Source: Frateuria_A sp051900535
Lineage (GTDB): Bacteria; Pseudomonadota; Gammaproteobacteria; Xanthomonadales; Rhodanobacteraceae
Assembly: GCF_051900535.1 (NCBI RefSeq)
Contig: NZ_JBHZGI010000002.1
Span: 496,001-560,000 of the forward strand
Length of the DNA stretch: 64,000 nt
Reading direction: 5' to 3'
The notes beneath the pieces were generated by a model. The model was given only the letters and a program-made list of their open reading frames with translations, had not been told where the DNA came from and made no database searches. This document shows, one piece after another, positions 21,106 to 29,323 of this stretch. Each line of letters starts with the position of its first letter. Position 1 is the stretch's first letter. A program made the translations under genes and the position numbers.

Positions 21106-22122
21106 TCAGGCGAAGGCGACGTCGGCCTCGCGGTGGTAGCGGGTGGCCACTTCCACCTCGCCCTTCGAACCCAGGAACACCGGCACGCGCTGGTGCAGGC
21201 CGGTCGGCTGCAGGTCCATGATGCGCTCGCGCCCGGTAGTGGCCGCGCCGCCGGCCTGCTCGACGATGAAGGCCATCGGGTTGGCCTCGTACATCAGGCG
21301 CAGCTTGCCTCCCTTGGCCTTGATCTTGGCGTCCAGCGGATAGAAGAACACGCCGCCGCGAGTGATGATCCGATGCACGTCAGCCACCATCGAGGCGACC
21401 CAGCGCATGTTGAAGTCCTTGCCGCGCGGGCCTTCCTTGCCGGCCAGCAGCTCGCCGACGTAGCGCTGCATCGGCGCCTCCCAGTGGCGCTGGTTGGACA
21501 TGTTGATGGCGAACTCGGCGGTCTGTTCGGGGATCCGGATGTCGCGCCGGCTCAGGATGAAGCTGCCGACCTCGCGGTCGAGCGTGAACTCGTGCGTGCC
21601 ATGGCCGAAGGTCAGCACCAACAGCGTGGCCGGGCCGTACACCACGTAGCCGGCGGCGAGCTGCTGCGTGCCCGGCTGCAGGAAGTCCTCGACCTTCGGC
21701 TCGGTCACGTCCTCGGGGCAGCGCAGCACCGAGAAGATCGTGCCGACCGAGATGTTCACGTCGATGTTGGACGAGCCGTCCAGCGGATCGAACAGCAGCA
21801 GGTGGTTGCCCTTCGGGTACATGTCCGGGATCGGCTGCGGATCCTCCATCTCCTCCGACGCGCAGGCAGCCAGGTGACCACCCCAGGCGTTGGCTTCCAG
21901 CAGGATCTCGTTGGAGATCACGTCGAGCTTCTTCTGCGCCTCGCCCTGCACGTTGTCGCTGCCGGCGTTGCCCAGCACGCCGCCCAGCGCGCCCTTGCTG
22001 GTGGCCACCGCAATGCGCTTGCAGGCGCGCGTGACCACTTCGATCAGCAGCGAGAGCTCGGCGTTGATGTGGCCGGCGCGGCGTTCCTCGATCAGGAACT
22101 GGATCAGCGAAACAGGCTTCAT
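21106..22122 (-). CDS. fbp: Fructose-1,6-bisphosphatase class I
   Basis: Hydrolyses fructose 1,6-bisphosphate to fructose 6-phosphate in gluconeogenesis. The 338-residue protein contains the metal-binding signature LLLFDPLDGSSNIDVN, the GYVVYGPATLLVL segment, and the sugar-binding KLRLMYEANPMAFIVEQAGG motif. ATG at 22122 is chosen because MKPVSLIQFLIEERRAGHIN aligns with the family's start; the frame stays open 90 bases further up without family sequence. Length matches class I enzymes (~335). Confidence 0.96.
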   Translation of the reverse strand: MKPVSLIQFLIEERRAGHINAELSLLIEVVTRACKRIAVATSKGALGGVLGNAGSDNVQGEAQKKLDVISNEILLEANAWGGHLAACASEEMEDPQPIPDMYPKGNHLLLFDPLDGSSNIDVNISVGTIFSVLRCPEDVTEPKVEDFLQPGTQQLAAGYVVYGPATLLVLTFGHGTHEFTLDREVGSFILSRRDIRIPEQTAEFAINMSNQRHWEAPMQRYVGELLAGKEGPRGKDFNMRWVASMVADVHRIITRGGVFFYPLDAKIKAKGGKLRLMYEANPMAFIVEQAGGAATTGRERIMDLQPTGLHQRVPVFLGSKGEVEVATRYHREADVAFA

Positions 22123-22348
22123 GTCGGGTCCGTGGCTGGAAGGAACGGGCATTTTACGGGGTGCGCGTGAATGGCGGGACGCACCCGGCCCCCTCCGCGC
22201 CGGGCCTGGCAAACCGGATTCGGGGTGCTTCGCCTTCGGCCTGCGGGTATGAGCCCGGGATAACGGGGTCCGCCTTTTGCCCCACTGCTGACATCACGCT
22301 GGCAGCAGCCCCGGCGCATCCTGCCCATCTTGCAGAGGAGGCAACGCG

Positions 22349-22957
22349 ATGCGCGACACGATCCATTTCCTGGTGTTCGACGGTTTTGCGGATTGGCAGG
22401 CGGCGCTGGCCCTGTGCGAGGTGCGTCGACCGGGCGACTGGCAGGTGGCGACGGTCGGCTTCACCCGCGCGCCGGTGCGCTCGATGGGCGGCCTGGCGGT
22501 GCAGCCGGAGCTGAGCCTTGCCGAGCTCGACTTCGCGCGCGCCGCGCTCACCATCGTGCCGGGCGGCCATCTGTGGCAGCGCGGCGAAGGCGCCTCGGCG
22601 GTGGCCGCGTTGCGCCAACTCCATGGCGCAGGCTCGGTGGTCGCCGGCATCGACAGCGGCGTGCTGGCGCTGGCCCGCGCCGGCCTGCTCGACCGCTGCC
22701 GCCACACCGGCAACTGGGCCGGCCACATCGATGCACAGGTACCGGGCTACGCCGGCAGCGCGCAGTACGACGCCTCGGTCCTGGCAGTCAGCGACGGCGG
22801 CACCATCACCGCCAGCCACCTGGGCAGCGTGGAGTTCGCACGCGAGGTGATCCGCACGCTGGACCTTTATGGCCCGGGCGACCGCGAACACTGGTATCGC
22901 CTGTTCAAGCACGCCCAGCTGCCGCCGTGGTGCGTCGGCGAAGCGGCCGCGGCGTGA
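22349..22957 (+). CDS. DJ-1/PfpI-like protein lacking the nucleophile cysteine
   Basis: A 202-residue protein of the DJ-1/PfpI (class I glutamine amidotransferase-like) superfamily. It begins with MRDTIHFLVFDGFADWQAAL, has the GGHLWQ loop (about 72-77), and the nucleophile-elbow region VAGIDSGVLALARAGLLD. In the family this normally reads ICxG, with Cys as nucleophile; here residue 102 is Asp. Thus the usual cysteine-based chemistry (proteolysis, glyoxalase, deglycase claims) is not expected. A strong ribosome-binding site GAGGAGG precedes the ATG. First gene of a compact run 22349-26055. Confidence 0.8.
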   Translation: MRDTIHFLVFDGFADWQAALALCEVRRPGDWQVATVGFTRAPVRSMGGLAVQPELSLAELDFARAALTIVPGGHLWQRGEGASAVAALRQLHGAGSVVAGIDSGVLALARAGLLDRCRHTGNWAGHIDAQVPGYAGSAQYDASVLAVSDGGTITASHLGSVEFAREVIRTLDLYGPGDREHWYRLFKHAQLPPWCVGEAAAA

Positions 22958-22968
22958 GGAGGACGACC

Positions 22969-23133
22969 ATGCATCCGATCCTCGATCGCATCGCCGACGC
23001 CTACCGCCCGCTGGCCGGGCGCAACCGGCTGGTCGAAGGGCCGCAGCCGCTGCCGCCCGCGACCGCGCGCCAGCCCTCCCGGCGGATGACCCTGCTGGCA
23101 CTGGTCGCCACGCTGTTCGGACGGCGCCCATGA
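22969..23133 (+). CDS. 54-residue protein of unknown function
   Basis: Starts MHPILDRIADAYRPLAGRNR and ends LLALVATLFGRRP. GAGGAGG lies just before the ATG, and its stop overlaps the next gene's ATG (ATGA at 23130-23133). This suggests real translation and translational coupling. The C-terminal third has a short hydrophobic stretch. I recognise no family. It could act mainly as a coupling leader for the NIPSNAP gene. Confidence 0.6.
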   Translation: MHPILDRIADAYRPLAGRNRLVEGPQPLPPATARQPSRRMTLLALVATLFGRRP

Positions 23134-23870
23134 GCGCCCACGCCGTATTCGAGTTGCGCCAGTACACGCTACGACCCGGCCAGCGCGAGCGGCTGGTCGA
23201 ACTGTTCGAGCGCGAATTCATCGAGCCGCAGGAAGCGCTCGGCATGGGCCTGCCAGGGCAGTTTCGCGACCTCGACGATCCGGATCGCTTCGTCTGGCTG
23301 CGCAGTTTCCCGGACATGCCCGCGCGCGCCGCGGCGCTGGCGGCGTTCTACGACGGCCCGGTCTGGCGCGGGCACCGCGAGGCCGCCAACGCGACGATGC
23401 TCGATTCGGACGACGTGCTGCTGTTGCGACCGACCCAGCCTTTCGCGCTGGAGGGCATGACACGTCCCGGGCTCGGCGAACGCGCGCCCGCCGGCCTGCT
23501 GAGCGCCACGGTCTGCCCCGTGCCACCGTCCGATGCCGCGCCGCTGGCGCGCAGTTTCGACATGCAGGTACGGCCCGTGCTGGGGCGCCTTGGCGCGCCG
23601 GTGCTGGGACAGTTCGTCACCGAGCCGGCGCGCAACACCTTCCCGCGGCTGCCGGTGCGCGAAGGCGAAAGCGTATTCGTCTGGTTCGCCGCCTTCGCCG
23701 ATGCCCGGGCGCAGGCACGGCACCGCGCCGCCGCGGCCGCCGACCCCATCGTCGATGCCTGGGTCCACCGCCTGGAGGCCCTGCCCGAAACCCTGCGCCT
23801 GGCGCCCACGCCGCGTTCGCTGCTGCGCGGCGCATCATCGCTCATGACCACACCCGGGGAGCACGCATGA
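23130..23870 (+). CDS. NIPSNAP family protein
   Basis: A 246-residue protein with the NIPSNAP signature at its N-terminus (VFELRQYTLRPGQRERLVEL), then RFVWLRSFPDM and a second, more divergent half from about residue 115 (MQVRPVLGRLGAPVLGQFVT) that may be a degenerate second ferredoxin-like domain. NIPSNAP domains are related to dimeric alpha/beta-barrel proteins. Their bacterial roles are not settled, though several occur near catabolic or stress genes. Start ATG overlaps the previous stop, and its own stop overlaps the next start (ATGA at 23867-23870). Confidence 0.82.
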   Translation: MSAHAVFELRQYTLRPGQRERLVELFEREFIEPQEALGMGLPGQFRDLDDPDRFVWLRSFPDMPARAAALAAFYDGPVWRGHREAANATMLDSDDVLLLRPTQPFALEGMTRPGLGERAPAGLLSATVCPVPPSDAAPLARSFDMQVRPVLGRLGAPVLGQFVTEPARNTFPRLPVREGESVFVWFAAFADARAQARHRAAAAADPIVDAWVHRLEALPETLRLAPTPRSLLRGASSLMTTPGEHA

Positions 23871-24271
23871 CCAGGACCTATCACGGCAGTTGCCATTGCG
23901 GCGCGGTGCGCTTTGCCGCCGACATCGATCTTTCCGCCGGCACCGGCCGCTGCAACTGCTCGATCTGCAGCAAGACGCGCCGCTGGGGAGCGATGGTCAG
24001 GCCGGAGGCTTTCCGTTTGCTGGAGGGCGAAACGGCGTTGGCGGACTACCAGTTCGGTACCCACAGCATGCACTACCGATTCTGCCGGCACTGTGGCGTC
24101 CAGCCCTTCGGCACGGGGCATCTGGAACAGCTGGGCGGTGACTTCGTCAGCGTCAACCTGGCCTGCCTGGATGACGCCACTCCGGAGGAACTGGCCGATG
24201 CGCCGGTGCGCTATTTCGACGGGCGCCACGACAACTGGATGAACCCCCCGGCCGTGACCACCTACCTGTAG
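23867..24271 (+). CDS. GFA/CENP-V family zinc protein
   Basis: A 134-residue glutathione-dependent formaldehyde-activating-enzyme-like protein. The zinc-binding cysteines are visible: CHC at residues 9-11, CNCSIC at 29-34, and CRHCG at 73-77. The family binds zinc and possibly glutathione adducts; the original enzymatic claim for Gfa is debated. Its position in a run with a GST and a VOC protein supports a glutathione/electrophile role (inference). It overlaps the NIPSNAP stop by four bases. Confidence 0.9.
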   Translation: MTRTYHGSCHCGAVRFAADIDLSAGTGRCNCSICSKTRRWGAMVRPEAFRLLEGETALADYQFGTHSMHYRFCRHCGVQPFGTGHLEQLGGDFVSVNLACLDDATPEELADAPVRYFDGRHDNWMNPPAVTTYL

Positions 24272-24283
24272 GAGCGCAACGCC

Positions 24284-24673
24284 ATGTTCGATCACCTCGG
24301 GCTGCCCGTGACCGATCTGCAACATGCGCGCCGGTTCTACGAACAGGCGCTGCAGCCATTGGGCATCGCGGTGGTGAAAAGCTTTTCCGACGCCGTGGGC
24401 CTGGCCGCCGGACGGGGCCGAAAAGCCGAGCAGGAGCTCTGGCTGACCCGCGCCGACCACAGCCCGACGCCGCTGCACATCGCTTTCGTGGCGGCCACCC
24501 GCGCGCAGGTCGACGCCTTCCATCGCGCAGCGTTGGCGCCCGGTGCGCGCGACAACGGCGCGCCCGGACTGCGTCCGCACTACCACGACAACTACTACGG
24601 TGCCTTCGTGATCGGGCCGGATGGACACAACCTGGAGGCGGTCTGTCATCGGCCGCCGGAGAACGAGCGATGA
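24284..24673 (+). CDS. VOC family protein (glyoxalase/bleomycin-resistance type)
   Basis: A 129-residue vicinal-oxygen-chelate fold protein beginning MFDHLGLPVTDLQHARRFYE and ending with GPDGHNLEAVCHRPP, both family hallmarks. His and Glu residues at the two motif ends (H4, E119 region) are candidate metal ligands. Members include glyoxalase I, fosfomycin thiol transferases and dioxygenases; the substrate cannot be told. The end overlaps the GST gene start by four bases. Confidence 0.88.
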   Translation: MFDHLGLPVTDLQHARRFYEQALQPLGIAVVKSFSDAVGLAAGRGRKAEQELWLTRADHSPTPLHIAFVAATRAQVDAFHRAALAPGARDNGAPGLRPHYHDNYYGAFVIGPDGHNLEAVCHRPPENER

Positions 24674-25296
24674 ACGCACCGAAGGTGACCTTTTTCCACG
24701 CACCGCAGTCGCGCTCGCGCGGGACGCTGGCGCTGTTGGAGGAACTTGGCGTCGACTACGACCTGCACCTGCTGGACCTGAAGGCCGGCACGCAGCGCGA
24801 CCCGGCCTACCTCGCGCTCAACCCGCTGGGCAAGGTGCCGGCGATCCGCCACGACGGCGCGATGGTCACCGAGCAGCCGGCGGTGATGATGTACCTGGCC
24901 GACCTCTATCCGGAAAAGAACCTGGCGCCGGCGATCGGCGATCCGCTGCGCGGACCGTATCTGCGCTGGATGGTGTTCTATGGCTCCTGCTTCGAGCCGG
25001 CGCTGGTCGACCATTCCATGCAGCGCGAGCCGGCACCGCACGCGACCTCGCCCTACGGCACCTGGCAGGAAGTGCTGGACGCCATCGTCGCCCAGCTCAC
25101 ACCCGGGCCCTGGCTGCTCGGCGAGCGCTTCACCGCCGCCGACGTGCTGTGGGGCACCGCGCTGCACTGGATTACGATGTTCAAGCTGGTGCCGGACGTG
25201 CCGCCGGTGCGCGACTACATCGCCCGCGTGCGTGCGCGCCCGGCGATGCAACGGGCGGAAGCGAAGGATGCCGGGTTCCTCGCCAGCCAGTCCTGA
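24670..25296 (+). CDS. Glutathione S-transferase
   Basis: A 208-residue cytosolic GST. The N-terminal thioredoxin-like domain (VTFFHAPQSRSRGTLALLEE, cis-proline in GKVPAI, and the glutathione-contacting MVTEQPAVMMYLADLYP) is followed by an all-helical C-terminal domain with the FTAADVLWGTALHW capping motif. The Ser in QSRSRG (residue 15) occupies the place of the catalytic Ser/Cys of beta/theta-like classes. It would conjugate glutathione to electrophiles. Its start overlaps the VOC stop (ATGA), so the two are translationally coupled. Confidence 0.92.
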   Translation: MNAPKVTFFHAPQSRSRGTLALLEELGVDYDLHLLDLKAGTQRDPAYLALNPLGKVPAIRHDGAMVTEQPAVMMYLADLYPEKNLAPAIGDPLRGPYLRWMVFYGSCFEPALVDHSMQREPAPHATSPYGTWQEVLDAIVAQLTPGPWLLGERFTAADVLWGTALHWITMFKLVPDVPPVRDYIARVRARPAMQRAEAKDAGFLASQS

Positions 25297-25353
25297 GCGA
25301 CCGCGGGCGTCGGCGCACTGGCCCATGCATCGCGCCTCGGCGATCATGCGCGC

Positions 25354-26055
25354 ATGCGCCGCGCCGATCGCCTGTTCCTCATCATCCACGCCCTGCGCGG
25401 CCGCCGCACCGCGCTGCAGGCGCGCTCGCTGGCCGAGACGCTGGGCGTCTCGCTGCGCACGGTCTACCGCGACGTCGCCGACCTGCAGCTCTCGGGCGTG
25501 CCGATCGAGGGCGAAGCGGGCGTGGGCTACGTGCTGCGCAAGGGCGCGGACATCCCGCCGCTGATGTTCACCGCCGAGGAGCTCGAATCGCTGGTGGTCG
25601 GCACCCGTTTCGTGCGCGCCTTCGCCGGCGAGCGCCTGGCCGAAGGCGCGCAGGCCGCGCTGATGAAGATCGAGGCGGTGCTGCCGCCGGAGCTGCGCGA
25701 GCGCGCCGCGCGCACGCGCATCTACGCGCCGGTGTGGCGGGACGAATACAGCACCGCCTTCGCCGCGCGTATCGACCGCCTGCATGCGGCAATCGAGGCG
25801 CAGCTGGTGCTGCGGCTGGTCTATCGCGACGAAGCGGGCCACGCCAGCACGCGCGACGTCGAGCCGCTGTGCCTGGCGTTCTGGGGTGGCAAGTGGACGC
25901 TTGGCACCTGGTGCCGCCTGCGCGGCGCGTTCCGCAACTTCCGCCCCGACCGCATCGACCGGTTCGACGAAACCGGCGAACGCTTCGCGATGGGCGAAGG
26001 CCGCAACCTCGACGCCTACCTGGACGCCATGCGCGGCTACTACGCAGGCGTCTGA
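25354..26055 (+). CDS. YafY-like HTH and WYL-domain transcriptional regulator
   Basis: A 233-residue regulator with an N-terminal winged helix-turn-helix (about 1-60, ARSLAETLGVSLRTVYRDVADL) and a C-terminal WYL-like ligand-sensing domain (LRLVYRDEAGHASTRDVEPL ... GTWCRLRGAFRNFRPDRI). WYL regulators sense small ligands or nucleic acids. Located 57 bases after the GST gene in the same direction, it is the likely regulator of the preceding six-gene run (inference). Confidence 0.88.
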   Translation: MRRADRLFLIIHALRGRRTALQARSLAETLGVSLRTVYRDVADLQLSGVPIEGEAGVGYVLRKGADIPPLMFTAEELESLVVGTRFVRAFAGERLAEGAQAALMKIEAVLPPELRERAARTRIYAPVWRDEYSTAFAARIDRLHAAIEAQLVLRLVYRDEAGHASTRDVEPLCLAFWGGKWTLGTWCRLRGAFRNFRPDRIDRFDETGERFAMGEGRNLDAYLDAMRGYYAGV

Positions 26056-26251
26056 CGCCCGCGGGCGGTACATCGACTGCGGTCGCCGCGCGCCGGCGCC
26101 CACCACGACGGTCCCGGTGGAACCGTTCATCCCGAGCGCAGGCCGCAGCTCGGAGTCGAAGGGCTCCACGCCGCGGAGCCGGATCCGCTGGCGGGCACAT
26201 CCGCGCCACTTCTTTGCGATCATCACCGCTTCCCTCGCAAGGAGCTTCGCG

Positions 26252-28009
26252 ATGAACCACCTGCTGGGCGGCCTGCTGGCCGCGGGCCTGCTGCTCGCCC
26301 CGGTCGTGCACGCCAACGACGCCGACGACCGCTTCAAGGCGATCTACACCCACGAGTGGGCGTGGCGCACCGGGCAGGGCGACATCAGCGCCTCGGGCGA
26401 GCCACAGCCGAACAACGGTCGGCTGGACAACGTCGACGCGGCCAGCCAGCAGCAGCGGCTGGAAACCTGGCAACAGGTACTGGCCAGGCTCGATGCACTC
26501 GACGCAAGCCAGCTCTCGCCCGCCAACCAGGTCAACTACGCCGTCTACCACGCGCAGATCGCCAACCTGCTGGCCGACCAGCGCTTCAGCACCTGGCAGA
26601 TGCCGTTCAACAGCGATTCGGCGTTCTGGAGCGACCTCGGCTACGAACTGGACGCCGACCACCTGCGCACCACCGACGACTTCCGCCGCTACCTCGACCG
26701 GCTGGCGCAGATCCCGGCCTACTTCGACCAGCAGATCGCCAACATGCGGCTGGGCCTCAAGCGCGGCTTCTCGGTGCCGCGCGCGGTGCTGGACGGGCGC
26801 GACGTGTCGATCGCCGCCGTGGCGGAGCTGAAGGATCCCACGGCCAGCAGCTTCTACGAACCGTTCGAGCACATGCCCGACGCGATCCCGGCCGACCAGG
26901 CGCAGGCGCTGCAGGGCGAGGCGCTGCGGCGCATCCGCGACGAGGTGATCCCGGCCTACGGCAGGTTGCTGACCTTCTTCCGCCAGAGCTACGTGCCGCA
27001 CGCGCGCACCACGCTGGCGGCCGAGGCACTGCCGGACGGCAAGGCGTTCTATCGCCAGCAGATCCGCGAATACACCACGCTGGACCTGGACCCCGATGCG
27101 ATCCATACGATCGGCCTGGAGCAGGTGGCGAAGATCCACGCGCAGATGCTCCAGACGATGAAGGACAGCGGCTTCAAGGGCGACTTCCCCGCGTTCCTCG
27201 ATCTTCTGCGCACCGACCCGCAGTTCTACGCCAGGACGCCCGAGGAGCTGCTGCAGCGCACCGCCTGGGTGGCCAAGGAAGTGGATGGCCAGATGAGCCG
27301 CTTCTTCGGCCATCTGCCGCGCGCGCGCTTCGCCATCGTGCCGGTGCCTGCCGACATCGCGCCGTACTACACCTCCGGCCGCGGCGGCGCGGATGCGTAC
27401 CTGGTCAATACCTACGACCTGCCGTCGCGGCCGCTTTTCAACATGCCGGCGCTGACCCTGCACGAATCCTATCCCGGGCACGCGCTGCAGCTGGAACTGG
27501 CTGCCGAGCAGAAGGGCCAGCCCGAATTCCGGCGCCAGGGCTACATCTCCGCCTTCGGTGAGGGCTGGGGCCTGTACTCCGAATACCTGGGCAACGAGAT
27601 GGGCATCTACAAGACGCCGTACCAGCGCTTCGGCTACCTCACCTACCAGATGTGGCGCGCCTGCCGGCTGGTGGTCGACACCGGCATCCACCACCTCGGC
27701 TGGACGCGCCAGCAGGCGATCGACTACCTCACGCAGAACACCGCGCTGTCGGCGCGCGAGATCGCCAACGAAGTGGACCGCTATATCAGCTGGCCGGGGC
27801 AGGCACTGTCCTACGAGCTCGGGTACCTGAAGATCCGCGCGCTGCGCGGCAGGGCCGAGCACGCACTGGGCGCCAGGTTCGACCTGCGGCACTTTCACGA
27901 CACCGTATTGCAGCTCGGTTCGGTGCCGCTGCCGGTGCTGGAGCAGCGCGTCGACCGCTTCATTGCCGAAGGCGGTCCGGAGCCCAGGTACGGATGCGAC
28001 TGCAAGTAG
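26252..28009 (+). CDS. DUF885 family secreted protein, metallopeptidase-like
   Basis: A 585-residue protein with a signal peptide (MNHLLGGLLAAGLLLAPVVH). The DUF885 hallmark TLHESYPGHALQLELA (H-E-x3-P-G-H, around residue 405) resembles a zinc-metalloprotease site, and the family is usually regarded as putative peptidases. The C-terminal part has TQNTALSAREIANEVDRYI and SWPGQALSYELG typical of the family. AAGGAG precedes the ATG at a good distance. Its upstream 196-bp gap contains no gene. Confidence 0.88.
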   Translation: MNHLLGGLLAAGLLLAPVVHANDADDRFKAIYTHEWAWRTGQGDISASGEPQPNNGRLDNVDAASQQQRLETWQQVLARLDALDASQLSPANQVNYAVYHAQIANLLADQRFSTWQMPFNSDSAFWSDLGYELDADHLRTTDDFRRYLDRLAQIPAYFDQQIANMRLGLKRGFSVPRAVLDGRDVSIAAVAELKDPTASSFYEPFEHMPDAIPADQAQALQGEALRRIRDEVIPAYGRLLTFFRQSYVPHARTTLAAEALPDGKAFYRQQIREYTTLDLDPDAIHTIGLEQVAKIHAQMLQTMKDSGFKGDFPAFLDLLRTDPQFYARTPEELLQRTAWVAKEVDGQMSRFFGHLPRARFAIVPVPADIAPYYTSGRGGADAYLVNTYDLPSRPLFNMPALTLHESYPGHALQLELAAEQKGQPEFRRQGYISAFGEGWGLYSEYLGNEMGIYKTPYQRFGYLTYQMWRACRLVVDTGIHHLGWTRQQAIDYLTQNTALSAREIANEVDRYISWPGQALSYELGYLKIRALRGRAEHALGARFDLRHFHDTVLQLGSVPLPVLEQRVDRFIAEGGPEPRYGCDCK

Positions 28010-28035
28010 GGTCCGATGAGGGCTTGTTTGCAGCT

Positions 28036-28051
28036 ACTGCATATTTGCAGT
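28036..28051. promoter_or_regulatory. Candidate operator of the toxin-antitoxin pair
   Basis: Inverted repeat ACTGCA-TATT-TGCAGT, 35 bases upstream of the antitoxin start. Another TTTGCAG copy lies just before it (28028-28034). MbcA/Xre antitoxins autoregulate through such palindromes, so this is the probable binding site. Confidence 0.5.
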
Positions 28052-28085
28052 AAATTGAACGCGAACTCCAAAAGGAGAGTTTCGC

Positions 28086-28478
28086 ATGCTGGCCCATACC
28101 CGTCCCGAACAGGCCCCTGCCGGTGACCTTGGCGGTCCCGCGCTGCGCTCCTTCTTCCGCCTCGCCGAGCACTGGAAACTGCGCATTGCCGAACAGCGCC
28201 GCCTGCTCGGCGAACCGGCCGAATCGACCTTCTTCAAATGGAAGCGCGACCAGGACGGCAATCCCGGCCGCGACGTGATCGAGCGGATCAGCTACCTGCT
28301 CGGCATCTGGAAATCGCTGCAGATCATGTTCCCCGATCCGGCCCAGGCCGACGCCTGGCTGCGCAAGCCGAACCAGGCGCCGCTGTTTGGCGGCCATTCG
28401 GCGCTCGAGCGCATGCTTTCGGGCAACGTGGGCGATCTTTACGTGGTGCGCCAATACCTGGACGCGCAACGCGGCTGA
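28086..28478 (+). CDS. MbcA/ParS/Xre-family antitoxin
   Basis: A 130-residue protein with an N-terminal Xre-type DNA-binding half (about 15-75, FRLAEHWKLRIAEQRRLLGE) and the C-terminal antitoxin domain DAWLRKPNQAPLFGGHSALE, whose P-N-x-A-x-F-G-G pattern is the family signature. It neutralises the RES-domain toxin encoded downstream. AAAGGAG precedes the ATG. Toxin and antitoxin genes are separated by 99 bases rather than the usual few. Confidence 0.9.
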   Translation: MLAHTRPEQAPAGDLGGPALRSFFRLAEHWKLRIAEQRRLLGEPAESTFFKWKRDQDGNPGRDVIERISYLLGIWKSLQIMFPDPAQADAWLRKPNQAPLFGGHSALERMLSGNVGDLYVVRQYLDAQRG

Positions 28479-28481
28479 GGC

Positions 28482-28505
28482 GGGCGCGAGACTCCGGTCG
28501 CGCCC
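28482..28505 (+). promoter_or_regulatory. Hairpin between antitoxin and toxin genes
   Basis: Perfect 8-bp stem GGGCGCGA/TCGCGCCC with an 8-base loop, three bases after the antitoxin stop. No T run follows. It may lower toxin mRNA relative to antitoxin mRNA. Confidence 0.55.
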
Positions 28506-28577
28506 GGCGAGACCTCGCGCTGCCATGCTTGGTTTCTCCCGCCTCGGTGAAGGGAGGACGCACAACCCGGAGCCTGC

Positions 28578-29264
28578 ATGCCCGCCGACCTGCCGCCCCT
28601 GAAACGCATCCGCTGGAGCCATGCCTACCGCATCGTGCCCAGCCGCTTCCCGCCGGTGGGCGTGTTCGACCGCATCGCCGACCCGGCGGACCTGGACGCG
28701 CTGTTCGCCATCGAGGCGATGACCAATCCGCGCCTGCGCGAGGAAGCCGGCGCCTTGCAGCTGGTGCCGCGGGAGCGGCGCATCAGCGGGCCGGGCAGCA
28801 CGCCGGTGATGGCCGCCTTCACCCATCTCAACCCGGAAGGCAGTCGCTTTTCCGACGGCAGCTGGGGCGTGTTCTACGCCGCGCACGGCGTGGCCACCGC
28901 CGTGGAGGAAACCGTCTACCACCGCGAGCGCTTCCTCGCCGCGACCGCCGAGCCGGCCTGCGAGATCGAGATGCGCTGCTATCGCACCAGCATCGACTGC
29001 AAGTTGCACGACCTGCGCGGCGGCTGGCCGGCCGCGCACGATCCGTACGACTACGCGGCCAGCGTGGCGCTGGCGCGCACGCTGCGCGCGGCCGGCTCCA
29101 GCGGGGTCGTCTATGACAGCGCGCGACACGCCGGCGGCGAATGCGTGGCGGCGTTCTATCCCGACGTGGTGGCGCCCTGCGTGCAGGCGCAGCATTTCAT
29201 TTACCGCTGGGACGGCAGGCGTATCGCGCAGGTGCTCGAGGTGAGCGAGCTCAAGCGGCCATAG
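28578..29264 (+). CDS. RES-domain toxin
   Basis: A 228-residue protein with the RES-domain residues: Arg in YRIVPSRF (about 18-25), Glu in AVEETVYHRERF (about 113-121), and Ser in GSSGVVYDSARH (about 173-184). RES toxins such as MbcT and Res degrade NAD+ and stop growth. It follows the MbcA-type antitoxin, completing a type II system. Start ATG at 28578 is preceded by GGAG. Length is somewhat more than the shortest RES toxins (~150-180), the extra part being N-terminal. Confidence 0.88.
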   Translation: MPADLPPLKRIRWSHAYRIVPSRFPPVGVFDRIADPADLDALFAIEAMTNPRLREEAGALQLVPRERRISGPGSTPVMAAFTHLNPEGSRFSDGSWGVFYAAHGVATAVEETVYHRERFLAATAEPACEIEMRCYRTSIDCKLHDLRGGWPAAHDPYDYAASVALARTLRAAGSSGVVYDSARHAGGECVAAFYPDVVAPCVQAQHFIYRWDGRRIAQVLEVSELKRP

Positions 29265-29323
29265 CGGCCGACGGGCGAGCCAACCAACCCGTCCTCGACA
29301 CGGCCTGGTGGTAGGTTGGATGG

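Noticed and set aside
26056..26251. A further repeat (CGTTCATCCCGAGCGCAGG and CTCGGAGTCGAAGGGCTC) before the DUF885 gene
   Set aside because: It resembles a dispersed repeat known from other genomes, but only one copy is in the window, so it cannot be supported here.
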